From assembly GCA_016715985.1 (NCBI GenBank), contig JADJXD010000001.1, positions 1,736,001-1,800,000 on the forward strand: a DNA stretch of 64,000 nt, given 5' to 3'. The DNA comes from Saprospiraceae bacterium. Its GTDB lineage: Bacteria > Bacteroidota > Bacteroidia > Chitinophagales > Saprospiraceae. The notes below the pieces were generated by a model. It was not told the origin of the DNA. It ran no database searches and saw nothing but the letters and a program-made list of their open reading frames with translations. Shown in pieces: positions 1 through 8,763 of this stretch. Every line of letters starts with the position of its first letter. The first letter of the stretch is position 1. A program made the position numbers and the translations under genes.

Positions 1-1554
1 ATGTCCGATGCCACCTACCCAAGACAGGATATTGCCGGTTTTGGGGTCTATACCTACAGAACCAATCTGCATATGCTGCAGGTGATATCTGATAGAATCC
101 ATCGGTGTCATCTCTGCTGTCTTCTCCATTGTTTCGTTATATGCAAAGACTTTCATTTTAGTTTTGGTATTGAAAGCTGCATTAACTGCTTTTTGCATTT
201 TGTTCCATTGGCTTTGTAATGTTTTCCATTTATCACTTTCCAGAATCTGGAAATACACATTCATTTGCTCCTGGGATATAGACTCTGATTTAAGCAATTT
301 TTTAAGATGTCCGGGCTTGTTTTTTTCTTCAAACATTCTGAAAATATCCGTATCCTCCAGTCTTGCACCATCGATAGTTTCTACTATTTCACTGAAAATC
401 TGAGTCATGTGAACATTTTTGATAAGTTTGTATCTCTCAGACTCTTTCATCATCTGAATCAATGCTTTATTGCGGGTATCAATTTGTTCTTTTGTGGCAT
501 TGTATTTCACCGGATCCAGATTTTTCCATCTTAAAAAATATTTATCCTGTAAAGCCGCCATATGATCAAACATTGCCTGTTCTGCATATCGCTGAACTCT
601 TGAGTCGATGGTTGTATAAATTTTCAACCCATCGATATACGGATTATATCTCGTACCGTCAGGTTTTCTGTACTTTTCGTCATCGAGCAATTTTTTCAAC
701 CATTTAGTCAGTTCCATCCGAAAATAAGGCGCCAATCCATCAAAATGCACCTGACGACGGAAGTTTGACATATTGATCTCTTTGATCTTTGTGGTATAAT
801 ACTGCTTTTCGTCCAGAAAATCATTTCTGACCATTTGCTTCAGGACTACATTCCTCCGATTGAATGAACGATCCGGAAAAAGCACCGGATTGAACATACG
901 AGGATTTTTGAGCATACCGATCAAAATAGCGCACTCTTCTATTGATAATTGCTTTTGATCTTTTCCAAAATATGTTTTTGCTGCAGCTCCGATTCCTACT
1001 GCATCATACAAAAAGTCACTCTTATTCAGATACATGGCCAGAATTTCTTCTTTGGTGTATCGTTTTTCAAATTCAACTGCAATGACCCATTCTTTGAGTT
1101 TTTGCCATACTCTGCGTATAAAAGAACTGGACCTCTGCGTAAAAAACAGTTTGGCAAGTTGCTGCGTAATGGTACTTGCCCCTCCCTTTTTACCCATATA
1201 AAAAATAGCTCTCATTGTACCTCGTGCATCGATACCACTATGCGAAAAAAAACGCTCGTCTTCTGTTGCAATCAGCGCATTAACCAGATTTGGATTCAGA
1301 TCTGAATAATTGAGCCATTCTCTGTTAAACTTAAATATTTTACCAAATACTTGTTCATCTGAAGATATAAAATCAGACGCTATTTCGTATTTTGGATTTT
1401 CCAATTCTTCTGTGTCAGGTAATAATGTTTTTGCTATGATAAAAAACATCAGACAAACCAAAAACAAAGAAATCAGGATACCATAAAGCATCAGCTTCAG
1501 ATGTCCTCCTAAGAACTTAGTTGAAGTAGAAGAAGATTTTAGAGATTTTGACAT
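1..1554 (-). CDS. Class A penicillin-binding protein (PBP1A-like), N-terminal part, cut by window edge
   Basis: Bifunctional peptidoglycan glycosyltransferase/transpeptidase of the inner membrane; 518 codons are present and the frame runs off the left edge, so only the N-terminal anchor and GT51 glycosyltransferase domain are complete. A membrane segment lies near residues 20-42. GT51 motifs are clear: EDERFF near residue 98 (catalytic Glu), GGASTITQQL some 25 residues later, and RRVWQKLKEW followed by KEEILAMYLN. The visible 3' part reads MDSIRYHLQHMQIGSVGIDP, the linker into the transpeptidase domain, whose SxxK serine lies outside the window. The start ATG (1554-1552) precedes a Lys/Ser-rich cytoplasmic tail typical of the family. 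A TATCTTTG box at 1592-1585 on the same strand may be its -7 promoter element. Identification is secure; the C-terminus cannot be seen. Confidence 0.93.
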   Translation of the reverse strand, partial: MSKSLKSSSTSTKFLGGHLKLMLYGILISLFLVCLMFFIIAKTLLPDTEELENPKYEIASDFISSDEQVFGKIFKFNREWLNYSDLNPNLVNALIATEDERFFSHSGIDARGTMRAIFYMGKKGGASTITQQLAKLFFTQRSSSFIRRVWQKLKEWVIAVEFEKRYTKEEILAMYLNKSDFLYDAVGIGAAAKTYFGKDQKQLSIEECAILIGMLKNPRMFNPVLFPDRSFNRRNVVLKQMVRNDFLDEKQYYTTKIKEINMSNFRRQVHFDGLAPYFRMELTKWLKKLLDDEKYRKPDGTRYNPYIDGLKIYTTIDSRVQRYAEQAMFDHMAALQDKYFLRWKNLDPVKYNATKEQIDTRNKALIQMMKESERYKLIKNVHMTQIFSEIVETIDGARLEDTDIFRMFEEKNKPGHLKKLLKSESISQEQMNVYFQILESDKWKTLQSQWNKMQKAVNAAFNTKTKMKVFAYNETMEKTAEMTPMDSIRYHLQHMQIGSVGIDPKTGNILSWVGGIGH

Positions 1555-1584
1555 TGCGTTTGTGTAAAGATAGTATTCAGAACG

Positions 1585-1592
1585 CAAAGATA
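1585..1592 (-). promoter_or_regulatory. Putative -7 box (TAnnTTTG) of the PBP gene
   Basis: TATCTTTG on the minus strand, about 30 bases upstream of the PBP start codon, matches the Bacteroidota -7 consensus TAnnTTTG. I could not find a convincing -33 TTTG, so this is a weak call from one box. Confidence 0.35.
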
Positions 1593-1678
1593 TTAATTGT
1601 TATGATAATATGATGATAAATAATTTGTCCACCTGTATCAAAATGTGTAGGGCACCTGAAATTTTGGCAAAAAACTCA

Positions 1679-3235
1679 TCATCCCGCCCAACCTTCTCTG
1701 TCGAGACTTCGATACTGTATAGCTTCAGCCAGATGTTCTATTTTAATTTCCGGGCTGGCGGCCAGATCTGCTGCGGTCCGGGCAACTTTCAGGATTCTGT
1801 CATAAGCTCTTGCGGAAAGTTGAAGGCGTTGCATTGCTGTTTTCAGGAGATTAACTCCTGCAGGCGTCAATTCACAGACATCACGAACCATTCTGCTGGG
1901 CATTTGCGCATTGGAAAATACACCTTTATGATCTTTAAACCGATCCTCCTGAATTTTTCGGGCTTTGATAACCCGCTGGACGATTTCCTTACTGGTTTCG
2001 CTTTTATATTCATGATTGGATAGTTCGTCGTACGAAACAGGTGTCACTTCCACATGCAGATCAATCCTGTCCAACAATGGTCCTGATATTTTTGTAAGAT
2101 ATTTCTTTACAACACCGGGTCCACAGACACATTCTTTTTCAGGATGATTATAAAATCCGCATGGGCATGGATTCATGGAAGCGATCAACATAAAACTGGA
2201 TGGATAATCGACTGAAACTTTTGCTCTGGAAATGGTGACTTTTCGTTCCTCCATTGGTTGACGCATTACTTCCAGTACCTGACGTTTAAATTCCGGCAAT
2301 TCATCCAGAAAAAGCACTCCATTATGGGCAAGTGAGATTTCACCGGGATTTGGATTGGAACCACCACCGACCAGAGCAACATCGCTGATCGTATGATGCG
2401 GCGATCTGAATGGTCGTACCGTAACAAGTGATGAGTCAACCCCTAAAAGTCCGGCAACCGAATGAATCTTTGTAGTCTCTAATGCTTCCAGTAAACTTAG
2501 CGGGGGCAAAATAGTAGGCAGTCTTCTGGCCAGCATCGTTTTTCCGGCTCCGGGCGGACCGATGAGTATAACATTGTGACCTCCGGCAGCAGCCAACTCA
2601 AGAGCTCTTTTAATATTTTCCTGTCCCTTTACATCATTAAAATCATTTGCATAATGACTATTTTGTTCTTCAAACACCTCCCTTGTATCATACTTCAATG
2701 GCTCCATCTGAAGATCTCCGTTAATGAAATCAATGACTTCGCTGAGATTTTCTATACCATAGACATTGATATCATTCACTATCGCTGCTTCTCTGGCATT
2801 TTGTTTGGGCAGGATAAATCCTTTATATTTTTCTTTCCGTGCCTGAATGGCAATAGGCAATGCCCCTTTAATAGGTCTCAGAGCCCCATCCAATGCAACT
2901 TCTCCCATAAAGATATATTGATCCAAATCTTCGGATTTTACCTGACCTGTACTGGCAAGTATTCCTACTGCAATCGGCAGATCGTATGCAGAACCTTCTT
3001 TACGAATATCAGCAGGCGCCATATTGACAACCAGTTTTACTCTGGGAACCTGATATCCGATATTTTTTATGGCAGCTTCTATTCTTTGCCACCCTTCTTT
3101 GACAGCATTGTCAGGCAATCCCACTAAAAAATAAGAAGGTTTACCGACTGCAACTGCACCTCCTGCATTTACTTCTACGGTGATTGTCTGAGCTTCTACT
3201 CCATGTACCGCACTGGCATAAGTTTTTGAGAGCAT
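1679..3235 (-). CDS. comM: YifB/ComM family Mg-chelatase-like AAA+ ATPase
   Basis: 518 residues, full family length. ComM-type helicases drive branch migration when transformed or recombining DNA is integrated in the cytoplasm. The order seen is an N-terminal ChlI-like (Lon-protease-fold) domain (about 1-170), then the AAA+ core with Walker A GPPGAGKT at 226-233, Walker B VLFLDELPEF, and a cysteine cluster NPCPCGFYNHPEKECVCG near 355-372 that probably binds zinc, then the C-terminal helical domain with RAYDRILKVARTAADL. The start MLSKTYASAVHGVEA is the family's usual N-terminus. It stands alone, divergent from nothing and followed by the PBP gene 124 bases on. A variant promoter (TTTG, 21 bp, TACCTTTA) may lie just upstream. 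Housekeeping gene; no oddities. Confidence 0.95.
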   Translation of the reverse strand: MLSKTYASAVHGVEAQTITVEVNAGGAVAVGKPSYFLVGLPDNAVKEGWQRIEAAIKNIGYQVPRVKLVVNMAPADIRKEGSAYDLPIAVGILASTGQVKSEDLDQYIFMGEVALDGALRPIKGALPIAIQARKEKYKGFILPKQNAREAAIVNDINVYGIENLSEVIDFINGDLQMEPLKYDTREVFEEQNSHYANDFNDVKGQENIKRALELAAAGGHNVILIGPPGAGKTMLARRLPTILPPLSLLEALETTKIHSVAGLLGVDSSLVTVRPFRSPHHTISDVALVGGGSNPNPGEISLAHNGVLFLDELPEFKRQVLEVMRQPMEERKVTISRAKVSVDYPSSFMLIASMNPCPCGFYNHPEKECVCGPGVVKKYLTKISGPLLDRIDLHVEVTPVSYDELSNHEYKSETSKEIVQRVIKARKIQEDRFKDHKGVFSNAQMPSRMVRDVCELTPAGVNLLKTAMQRLQLSARAYDRILKVARTAADLAASPEIKIEHLAEAIQYRSLDREGWAG

Positions 3236-3383
3236 TTATTCAGTTTTTTCTTTTGCGGAATAAAGGTAGTAATTTTTTTTTAGCTTACCCAAACACGCAA
3301 AATGTATTGTGCAGCTTAATTGATTCCTTATAACGTAAATGTTGAGATTGGAAAACTTTAAAAAACTCTTTGACGAAAAAATA

Positions 3384-4124
3384 CTAATATCGGATTTCCC
3401 AATATGGATTGCGTCTGCCTTCTACACTGAGCTTTATATGTTTCATTTTTCTGGCATTGTACTCGCTGTACAAAATCTTTTTCCCCTTCAATTTTTTAGG
3501 AACGGGCAGGTCAACAGGTTTGTCGGAAATGAGTTCAACTTTTGTAGCGATAATATTGACATCATCTGTGTTAAAATCCAAAGCCAGTATCATCCCAGGC
3601 AATCCGGAAAACCCCTCCGGACCACTCATTACAGGAATTTTGTCTGTAAACCATGCATGAATAACAATATTACTGACTGTATCTTTCGTTTCAGCCTTCA
3701 TACAAACATAACCTGCGATGTCTTTGAGTTCGTTTAGAATCTTCCATTTGTATTTAGGGATATCATCTTCAATCAGGTATTTTTTTCCTAATAAAATCCG
3801 GACATCACTCGTTGTCTTATTATTAAAATGCCTGATTAGTAAATCGTCTTCTTCACCCCAGGAGTATCCATAGTTTTCGTCTTTTTCAATTATTGAATAT
3901 ACACTTCCTGCTGTATTAAATGTGAGCAAAAAATCCTCCCCTTCATAATCATCATCTTTTCCCCAGGTTAATTTAATCCGATCCTTCTCTTCATTGGATA
4001 AATAAGGCAATTTGGATGCTATATTTATCCAGTGATACTTTCTGTTGAATGTAATTTTTCCGCCTTGCCCAATGGAAATAAAGCTATGACTTATGAAATA
4101 AATAAATAAAAATACTCTGATCAT
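3384..4124 (-). CDS. GLPGLI family secreted protein
   Basis: 246 residues with an N-terminal signal peptide (hydrophobic 3-17, cleavage likely after SIGQG). The family signature appears as GLPGMIL at residues 174-180, preceded by GPEGFS, within a region that reads as beta-strand repeats. GLPGLI proteins are Bacteroidota exported proteins of unknown biochemical role that almost always sit beside a TonB-dependent/carboxypeptidase-regulatory outer-membrane protein, as here: the upstream gene ends 21 bases before this start on the same strand, so the two form an operon. They are presumed to work together at the outer membrane, possibly on peptide uptake or export; that is inference. The family call is strong, the function unknown. 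Confidence 0.88.
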   Translation of the reverse strand: MIRVFLFIYFISHSFISIGQGGKITFNRKYHWINIASKLPYLSNEEKDRIKLTWGKDDDYEGEDFLLTFNTAGSVYSIIEKDENYGYSWGEEDDLLIRHFNNKTTSDVRILLGKKYLIEDDIPKYKWKILNELKDIAGYVCMKAETKDTVSNIVIHAWFTDKIPVMSGPEGFSGLPGMILALDFNTDDVNIIATKVELISDKPVDLPVPKKLKGKKILYSEYNARKMKHIKLSVEGRRNPYWEIRY

Positions 4125-4145
4125 TTTTGTGTTTTTGAATTTTAA

Positions 4146-6968
4146 TTACCAATAATTATTACCCGCAACTGTCGATTTCATACCCCTGATATTGTAGGAG
4201 AATGAAAGCATAAAATATCTGGCCAATGACGGTGTTCGAGATTCAAAAACTCTCGATACAGATGTTGACTGACTAATTTGTACATTCTTATTGAGAGCAT
4301 CGTAAAGTGAAAGTCTCATTTCACCTTTATTCCCTTTAAGAAATAGTTTATATACCGAGAGATTAATGATGGGTATACTTTGTTCTACACCAAATCGTTC
4401 GTTTCTGAATAAGGAATATCTTAAAGTTGAATTCCAGAACCAACCTTTAGCAAAGTTTGTCTTAAAATCAAGGTTATAATTCTGGTTGATAATATTTTGA
4501 TTTTGTGTAGTATTGATATCATATTTTGTATTGGAATTCGAAATATTTGCACTCAGAAAGATAAAAGTTTTTTCTGATGGGGTAATATCGACATAAATTC
4601 CAGGTGACCAGTTTGTAGTATTCGTTTTATTCAATATATCGTTGACAAAGGCAAAACTTTTTGAAGTCGATCTGTTGATGTTGGTTCGCATTTTTAGTTT
4701 ATTCCTAATGATCGGAAAACTAAATCCCAGATTATTCCATAATCCGGAACCTCCGGAATAATTCACTGGTTTTGAAAAAGTCACCAGATTTTCATCGACT
4801 GTTTGATTTTGAATGATCTGATCCTCATAATAGGAATAACTTGAACCTATGTTAATCCTGACAGCATCAGCGGGCCATGAATGGCTCATCCAGAGACCGA
4901 CACGATGATTGAGAGTAGGTACAAGATCTGGGTTACCTTGTGTGACAAAGAGCGGATTGGAAAAATCTACTACCGGAAGCAGATTTTCAATACCGGGCTC
5001 TGATGCGCTCACACTATAATCTGAGCTCAACCAGGTATTCCTAGTGATAGATCCTCTGAATTCTGCATAGGGAAGCCAAAGATTAAATCTGTTTTTAACA
5101 GTTCCATTCAGAATATTGGGATCGGGGGATTGATAAGTTCCGTTAAGGTCAAATGATTGATATGCTCCTCCGGCGGTAAAATTTAGTCCTTTGTGTGAAA
5201 AAGTAAGAGACGATCCTGTTCTTTGATTGATGATGGTATTTTCATAAATTCTGCTCAGATCGTTGTTACGGATCAGATTATTATCCATTTGATTTTGGTC
5301 ATCCACATATCGGATACCATTTTCATTTCGAGTACTGAAATTATAAAATATTTTAAAAAATAACTTTTTACTTAACGGTTCGCTAAACAATGCATTGGCT
5401 TTAACCATATATTTATTCAGCGTATCACTATTGAATTGCCTTAGCACAAAAGTACTGTCGTTGATTCCGCTATTAAAAAATAAGTTGTCCGAAAATCGCT
5501 TTTGGAAATCAGCAATATCTGTCTTGATAAAAGTTCCGTTCAGACCAATTGCCCGTCCGGGTTTTTTAAATTTTTTTCTCAACAACAGCGAAGTATTAAT
5601 CAATCTTCCTGTTAATTCAGAGCTATTGTCAAAAGTCGACAAACCGGTTACCTGCTCACTGTTTCTTCTTATCTGATTGCTGCCATTCTGAAAATTATCT
5701 GAATTCACAAATGCAACATCTGCTGTCAATACCATAGTAAACAAACTGTCAAAATCGTATTGATACATCGTCTCAGCTCTGTGATTTAAACTGTTTTTTT
5801 TGTGATTTTCATTTCGGTTGCTCTCCAAAAAAAATCCGGTAAGGAAGGATCTGGAATTCGTAAAAGTTTCTTTTTGATTTCCCGGATTCTGAAAGAAATA
5901 CCGACCAGCAAATTTGTTTTTTTTATGATCATAATTATAATTGATACCACCAACGATACTTGTAGGAAATCCGCCGGTATTATCAGACCAAAATGCCTGA
6001 CTTACTTTATTCTCCAATCCTGAACTGTTGTTGTTGCTGGAATAAGTGAAATATCTTCCCCCAAACCCATAATCATATTCGTCATTATCATTCCAGGAGT
6101 TAGATCCCATAAAATCTTCATAATCATCCCAAGAAAGTCCGTTCCTACCGGTATTATTTGCAACTCCGAGTAGGGACAACTGATTCTTACTATCAAATTT
6201 ATTGTAATTTCCTTTCAGTTCTTTTCTGTCTTCAGAGCCTCCGCCGACTGTGACTTTACCAAACCCCCCCTTCTTGAATTCATCTTTCAGTTCTATGTTC
6301 ATTGCCTTTTCATCACTGGCAGATGATTGTCCTGTTAATAGTGCTTCTTCATTTTTTTTATCAAAAACCTGAACTTTAGACACACCGGCAGCCGGAAGGT
6401 TTTTAATTGCAAACTTCGGATCATCGCTGAAAAATGTTTTACCATCAACCGTCAGTTTTGTTACTCCCTTTCCGTCTGCAACAACCGAACCGTCCTGACT
6501 TATTTCCAGCCCGGGCAATCTTCTTAATAAATCTTCCAAAGTAGAACCTTGGGGCACTTTAAACTGTGATGCATCGTACTCAACCGTATCTCCCCGTAAT
6601 CTCAATGGTGCTCTGGCTTCTTTAATGACAATTTCCATTAATTCCTTTGCAATCTCGACCATACTCAAGACACCTAAATCAATCATATTTTTGTTTTCGT
6701 AATGGACTTCAATAGTGAGAGGAAAATAGCCCAAATAGGATGTTTTAACCAAACAGCTTTTCTCTCTTACAGATTTGAATTCAAAAGTACCTTTCAAGTC
6801 TGTCTGTGTATATTCTATCAGCATGGAATCTTTGTCCATGAGCATAACAGTTGCAGCTACCAAAGGCTCACCGAGTGTGTCTTTTACAACTCCTTTGATA
6901 TCGTATTTTTGGGCAGAAAGAACGCACCCGGTAAAAACAAACAAAGCAATTACGATAGTTCTTATCAT
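4146..6968 (-). CDS. Outer-membrane beta-barrel protein with carboxypeptidase-regulatory-like and TonB plug domains
   Basis: 940 residues. A signal peptide (1-19, ending LSAQ) is followed by a carboxypeptidase-D regulatory-like Ig domain (about 20-105, KGVVKDTLGEPLVAATVML), a plug-like domain (about 110-220, with LRRLPGLEISQDGSV and LTVDGKTFFSDDPK) and a long C-terminal beta-barrel rich in aromatic and Asn/Ser residues, ending in alternating strands. This is the OMP_b-brl_3 architecture of Bacteroidota SusC-like relatives, shorter than true SusC, with no SusD partner nearby. It lies upstream of, and in operon with, the GLPGLI gene. Substrate unknown. The start follows directly on the signal peptide; no alternative fits better. 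Confidence 0.88.
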   Translation of the reverse strand: MIRTIVIALFVFTGCVLSAQKYDIKGVVKDTLGEPLVAATVMLMDKDSMLIEYTQTDLKGTFEFKSVREKSCLVKTSYLGYFPLTIEVHYENKNMIDLGVLSMVEIAKELMEIVIKEARAPLRLRGDTVEYDASQFKVPQGSTLEDLLRRLPGLEISQDGSVVADGKGVTKLTVDGKTFFSDDPKFAIKNLPAAGVSKVQVFDKKNEEALLTGQSSASDEKAMNIELKDEFKKGGFGKVTVGGGSEDRKELKGNYNKFDSKNQLSLLGVANNTGRNGLSWDDYEDFMGSNSWNDNDEYDYGFGGRYFTYSSNNNSSGLENKVSQAFWSDNTGGFPTSIVGGINYNYDHKKNKFAGRYFFQNPGNQKETFTNSRSFLTGFFLESNRNENHKKNSLNHRAETMYQYDFDSLFTMVLTADVAFVNSDNFQNGSNQIRRNSEQVTGLSTFDNSSELTGRLINTSLLLRKKFKKPGRAIGLNGTFIKTDIADFQKRFSDNLFFNSGINDSTFVLRQFNSDTLNKYMVKANALFSEPLSKKLFFKIFYNFSTRNENGIRYVDDQNQMDNNLIRNNDLSRIYENTIINQRTGSSLTFSHKGLNFTAGGAYQSFDLNGTYQSPDPNILNGTVKNRFNLWLPYAEFRGSITRNTWLSSDYSVSASEPGIENLLPVVDFSNPLFVTQGNPDLVPTLNHRVGLWMSHSWPADAVRINIGSSYSYYEDQIIQNQTVDENLVTFSKPVNYSGGSGLWNNLGFSFPIIRNKLKMRTNINRSTSKSFAFVNDILNKTNTTNWSPGIYVDITPSEKTFIFLSANISNSNTKYDINTTQNQNIINQNYNLDFKTNFAKGWFWNSTLRYSLFRNERFGVEQSIPIINLSVYKLFLKGNKGEMRLSLYDALNKNVQISQSTSVSRVFESRTPSLARYFMLSFSYNIRGMKSTVAGNNYW

Positions 6969-7407
6969 AGTTATTCATTTATAATTGGTGTAATATACTC
7001 AATAACGGATATTGTCGAAATACGTTGCCGACAAATATTTTGAAAAGTATAAATTATAGTGTTATTTTATTTAAAACGGAATTATTTTTAACAAAATATT
7101 AAAGGGAGTGAATGGTGAATGGTGAATGGTGATTATCTACAAATACGTTTTTTATGAGACTTCAGACTTCAAAATGCAAAAAGCTATAAGCCAATAGCTC
7201 CCAGCCAAAAGGAATATCAAAAAAAATTAGTTTGAGTTTACCCTGATAACAAAAATATTTAGCTTGGATAACTCAGATTAAATAAGTTAAAAACCATAAT
7301 TCTGAGAAATATGGCTGAGAGTTCATATTTTTGCAACCCGATTGGACCAATGAACGTTAATGTTCATTATTAAAACAAAATGTAGTTAGTTATCCATAAT
7401 TAATATA
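6969..7407. other. Intergenic region between divergent genes, with a 7-bp tandem repeat
   Basis: 439 bases separate the outer-membrane gene (minus) and the ferredoxin reductase (plus). It is AT-rich and non-coding on both strands. It contains a short tandem repeat of TGAATGG (about 3.5 units, 7109-7132), a degenerate stretch made of words such as caatagctcccagcc, and a candidate promoter box for the reductase. Nothing else was recognised. Confidence 0.6.
7326..7333 (+). promoter_or_regulatory. Putative -7 box of the ferredoxin reductase operon
   Basis: TATTTTTG matches TAnnTTTG and lies 75 bases upstream of the reductase start. No good -33 TTTG at the usual distance (TCTG at 7301-7304 is the nearest), so only moderate support. 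Confidence 0.35.
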
Positions 7408-8415
7408 ATGATCAAAACGGACATAATTATAATAGGTGCAGGGCCGGTTGGCCTTTTCACTGTATTTGAAGCAGGATTACTGAAACTTCACTGCCACCTC
7501 ATTGACGTTTTGGGACAACCGGGAGGTCAACTTACAGAAATATATCCGAAAAAACCCATTTACGATATTCCAGGCTATCCAAGTATCATGGCTGGTGAGC
7601 TGGTTAAGAATTTGATGGAACAGATAGCCCCTTTCAAACCTGGTTTTACATTAGGAGAGCGGGCTGAAAAACTGGAAAAATCAGAAGACAAGTTATTTAC
7701 TATTACTACCAATCGGGGAACAAAAATTCAGGCACCTATCATTGCAATAGCAGGTGGATTAGGCTGCTTTGAGCCCAGAAAGCCGCCGATAGAAAATATT
7801 GATTTTTTTGAAGACAAAGGGGTGGACTACATTATTAAAGACCCTGAAAAATATCGCAATAAAAAAATCCTTGTTGCCGGAGGAGGTGATTCTGCGCTGG
7901 ACTGGAGTATTATATTGGCTGAGATAGCAGAAGAAGTTACTTTGATACACCGCCGGACTTCCTTCCGTGGAGCACCTGACTCTGTTGAAAAAGTACTGGA
8001 ACTTGCTAAAAATAACAGAATAAATCTGGTAACTGAAGCGCAGGCTGTCGGACTCAATGGAAACGGCACTCTGAAGGAAGTGGTCATTGAGCGGGATGGA
8101 AAAGGTACAACTAATTTTCCCGCAGACCATTTTATTCCATTATTCGGATTGGCACCAAAATTGGGTCCAATCGGCGAATGGGGACTAGAAATTGAAAACA
8201 ATGCTATCAAAGTCAATACTTTAGATTATGGCACTAACATCCCGGGCATTTATGCCATCGGAGATATCAATACCTATCCAGGTAAGTTAAAACTGATTTT
8301 GTGTGGATTTCATGAAGGTACGATGATGGTTCAATCTGCCTTTAAACACATATATCCCGATCAGAAACTATCTTTTAAATATACCACCGTCGCCGGTGTC
8401 AACGGATTTGAGTAA
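7408..8415 (+). CDS. Thioredoxin-reductase-type ferredoxin--NADP(+) reductase
   Basis: 335 residues, the usual size of TrxR-like ferredoxin reductases (YumC type). The FAD-binding motif GAGPVG is at 10-15 and the NAD(P)H motif AGGGDSA at 157-163; the FAD-closing segment GIYAIGDINTYPG is near the C-terminus. The CxxC redox pair of true thioredoxin reductases is missing, which separates it from TrxB. It transfers electrons between NADPH and ferredoxin or flavodoxin in the cytoplasm. The next gene, 17 bases downstream on the same strand, is a 2Fe-2S ferredoxin, so partner and enzyme appear to be co-transcribed. Confident family call; the direction of electron flow in the cell is not shown. Confidence 0.92.
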   Translation: MIKTDIIIIGAGPVGLFTVFEAGLLKLHCHLIDVLGQPGGQLTEIYPKKPIYDIPGYPSIMAGELVKNLMEQIAPFKPGFTLGERAEKLEKSEDKLFTITTNRGTKIQAPIIAIAGGLGCFEPRKPPIENIDFFEDKGVDYIIKDPEKYRNKKILVAGGGDSALDWSIILAEIAEEVTLIHRRTSFRGAPDSVEKVLELAKNNRINLVTEAQAVGLNGNGTLKEVVIERDGKGTTNFPADHFIPLFGLAPKLGPIGEWGLEIENNAIKVNTLDYGTNIPGIYAIGDINTYPGKLKLILCGFHEGTMMVQSAFKHIYPDQKLSFKYTTVAGVNGFE

Positions 8416-8432
8416 TTATTTAATTTTCATGA

Positions 8433-8762
8433 ATGTCAGATAATATTTTTGTGGATGTTGTGGATAGAGAAGGATTAAATCATCATCTGGAAGTACCCAC
8501 CAATATCGGAATGAATATGATGGAAGTCTGTAAGGCTTATGGCCTTCCCGTTGAAGGTTTATGCGGTGGCATGGCATTATGTGCTTCCTGCCACATGTAT
8601 GTCCTAAGCGACCATGAGCTTGATGAACTTTCTGAAGATGAAGAGAATATGCTCGATCAGGCATTTTTTGTAAAATCAAATTCACGACTCGGTTGTCAGA
8701 TAAAAATCACCGATTCAGTAGATGGCCTTAAAGTTCAGTTGGCACCTGTTACAGCAGAATAA
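8433..8762 (+). CDS. 2Fe-2S ferredoxin (adrenodoxin/ISC type)
   Basis: 109 residues. Cysteines at 44, 50, 53 and 88 give C-X5-C-X2-C-X34-C, the ligand spacing of adrenodoxin/ISC-type [2Fe-2S] ferredoxins, in the context GLCGGMALCASC and RLGCQI. The acidic stretch DELDELSEDEENML is the typical partner-docking helix. It follows the ferredoxin reductase by 17 bases and so probably receives electrons from it; possible sinks are Fe-S assembly or a monooxygenase, neither visible here. Its stop is one base from the end of the convergent ABC-F gene. Confidence 0.92.
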   Translation: MSDNIFVDVVDREGLNHHLEVPTNIGMNMMEVCKAYGLPVEGLCGGMALCASCHMYVLSDHELDELSEDEENMLDQAFFVKSNSRLGCQIKITDSVDGLKVQLAPVTAE

Positions 8763-8763
8763 T

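Noticed and set aside
2576..3127. 183-codon plus-strand frame opposite comM
   Set aside because: Antisense shadow of the clear ComM gene; amino acids are Phe/Ile/Cys-rich and match no family.
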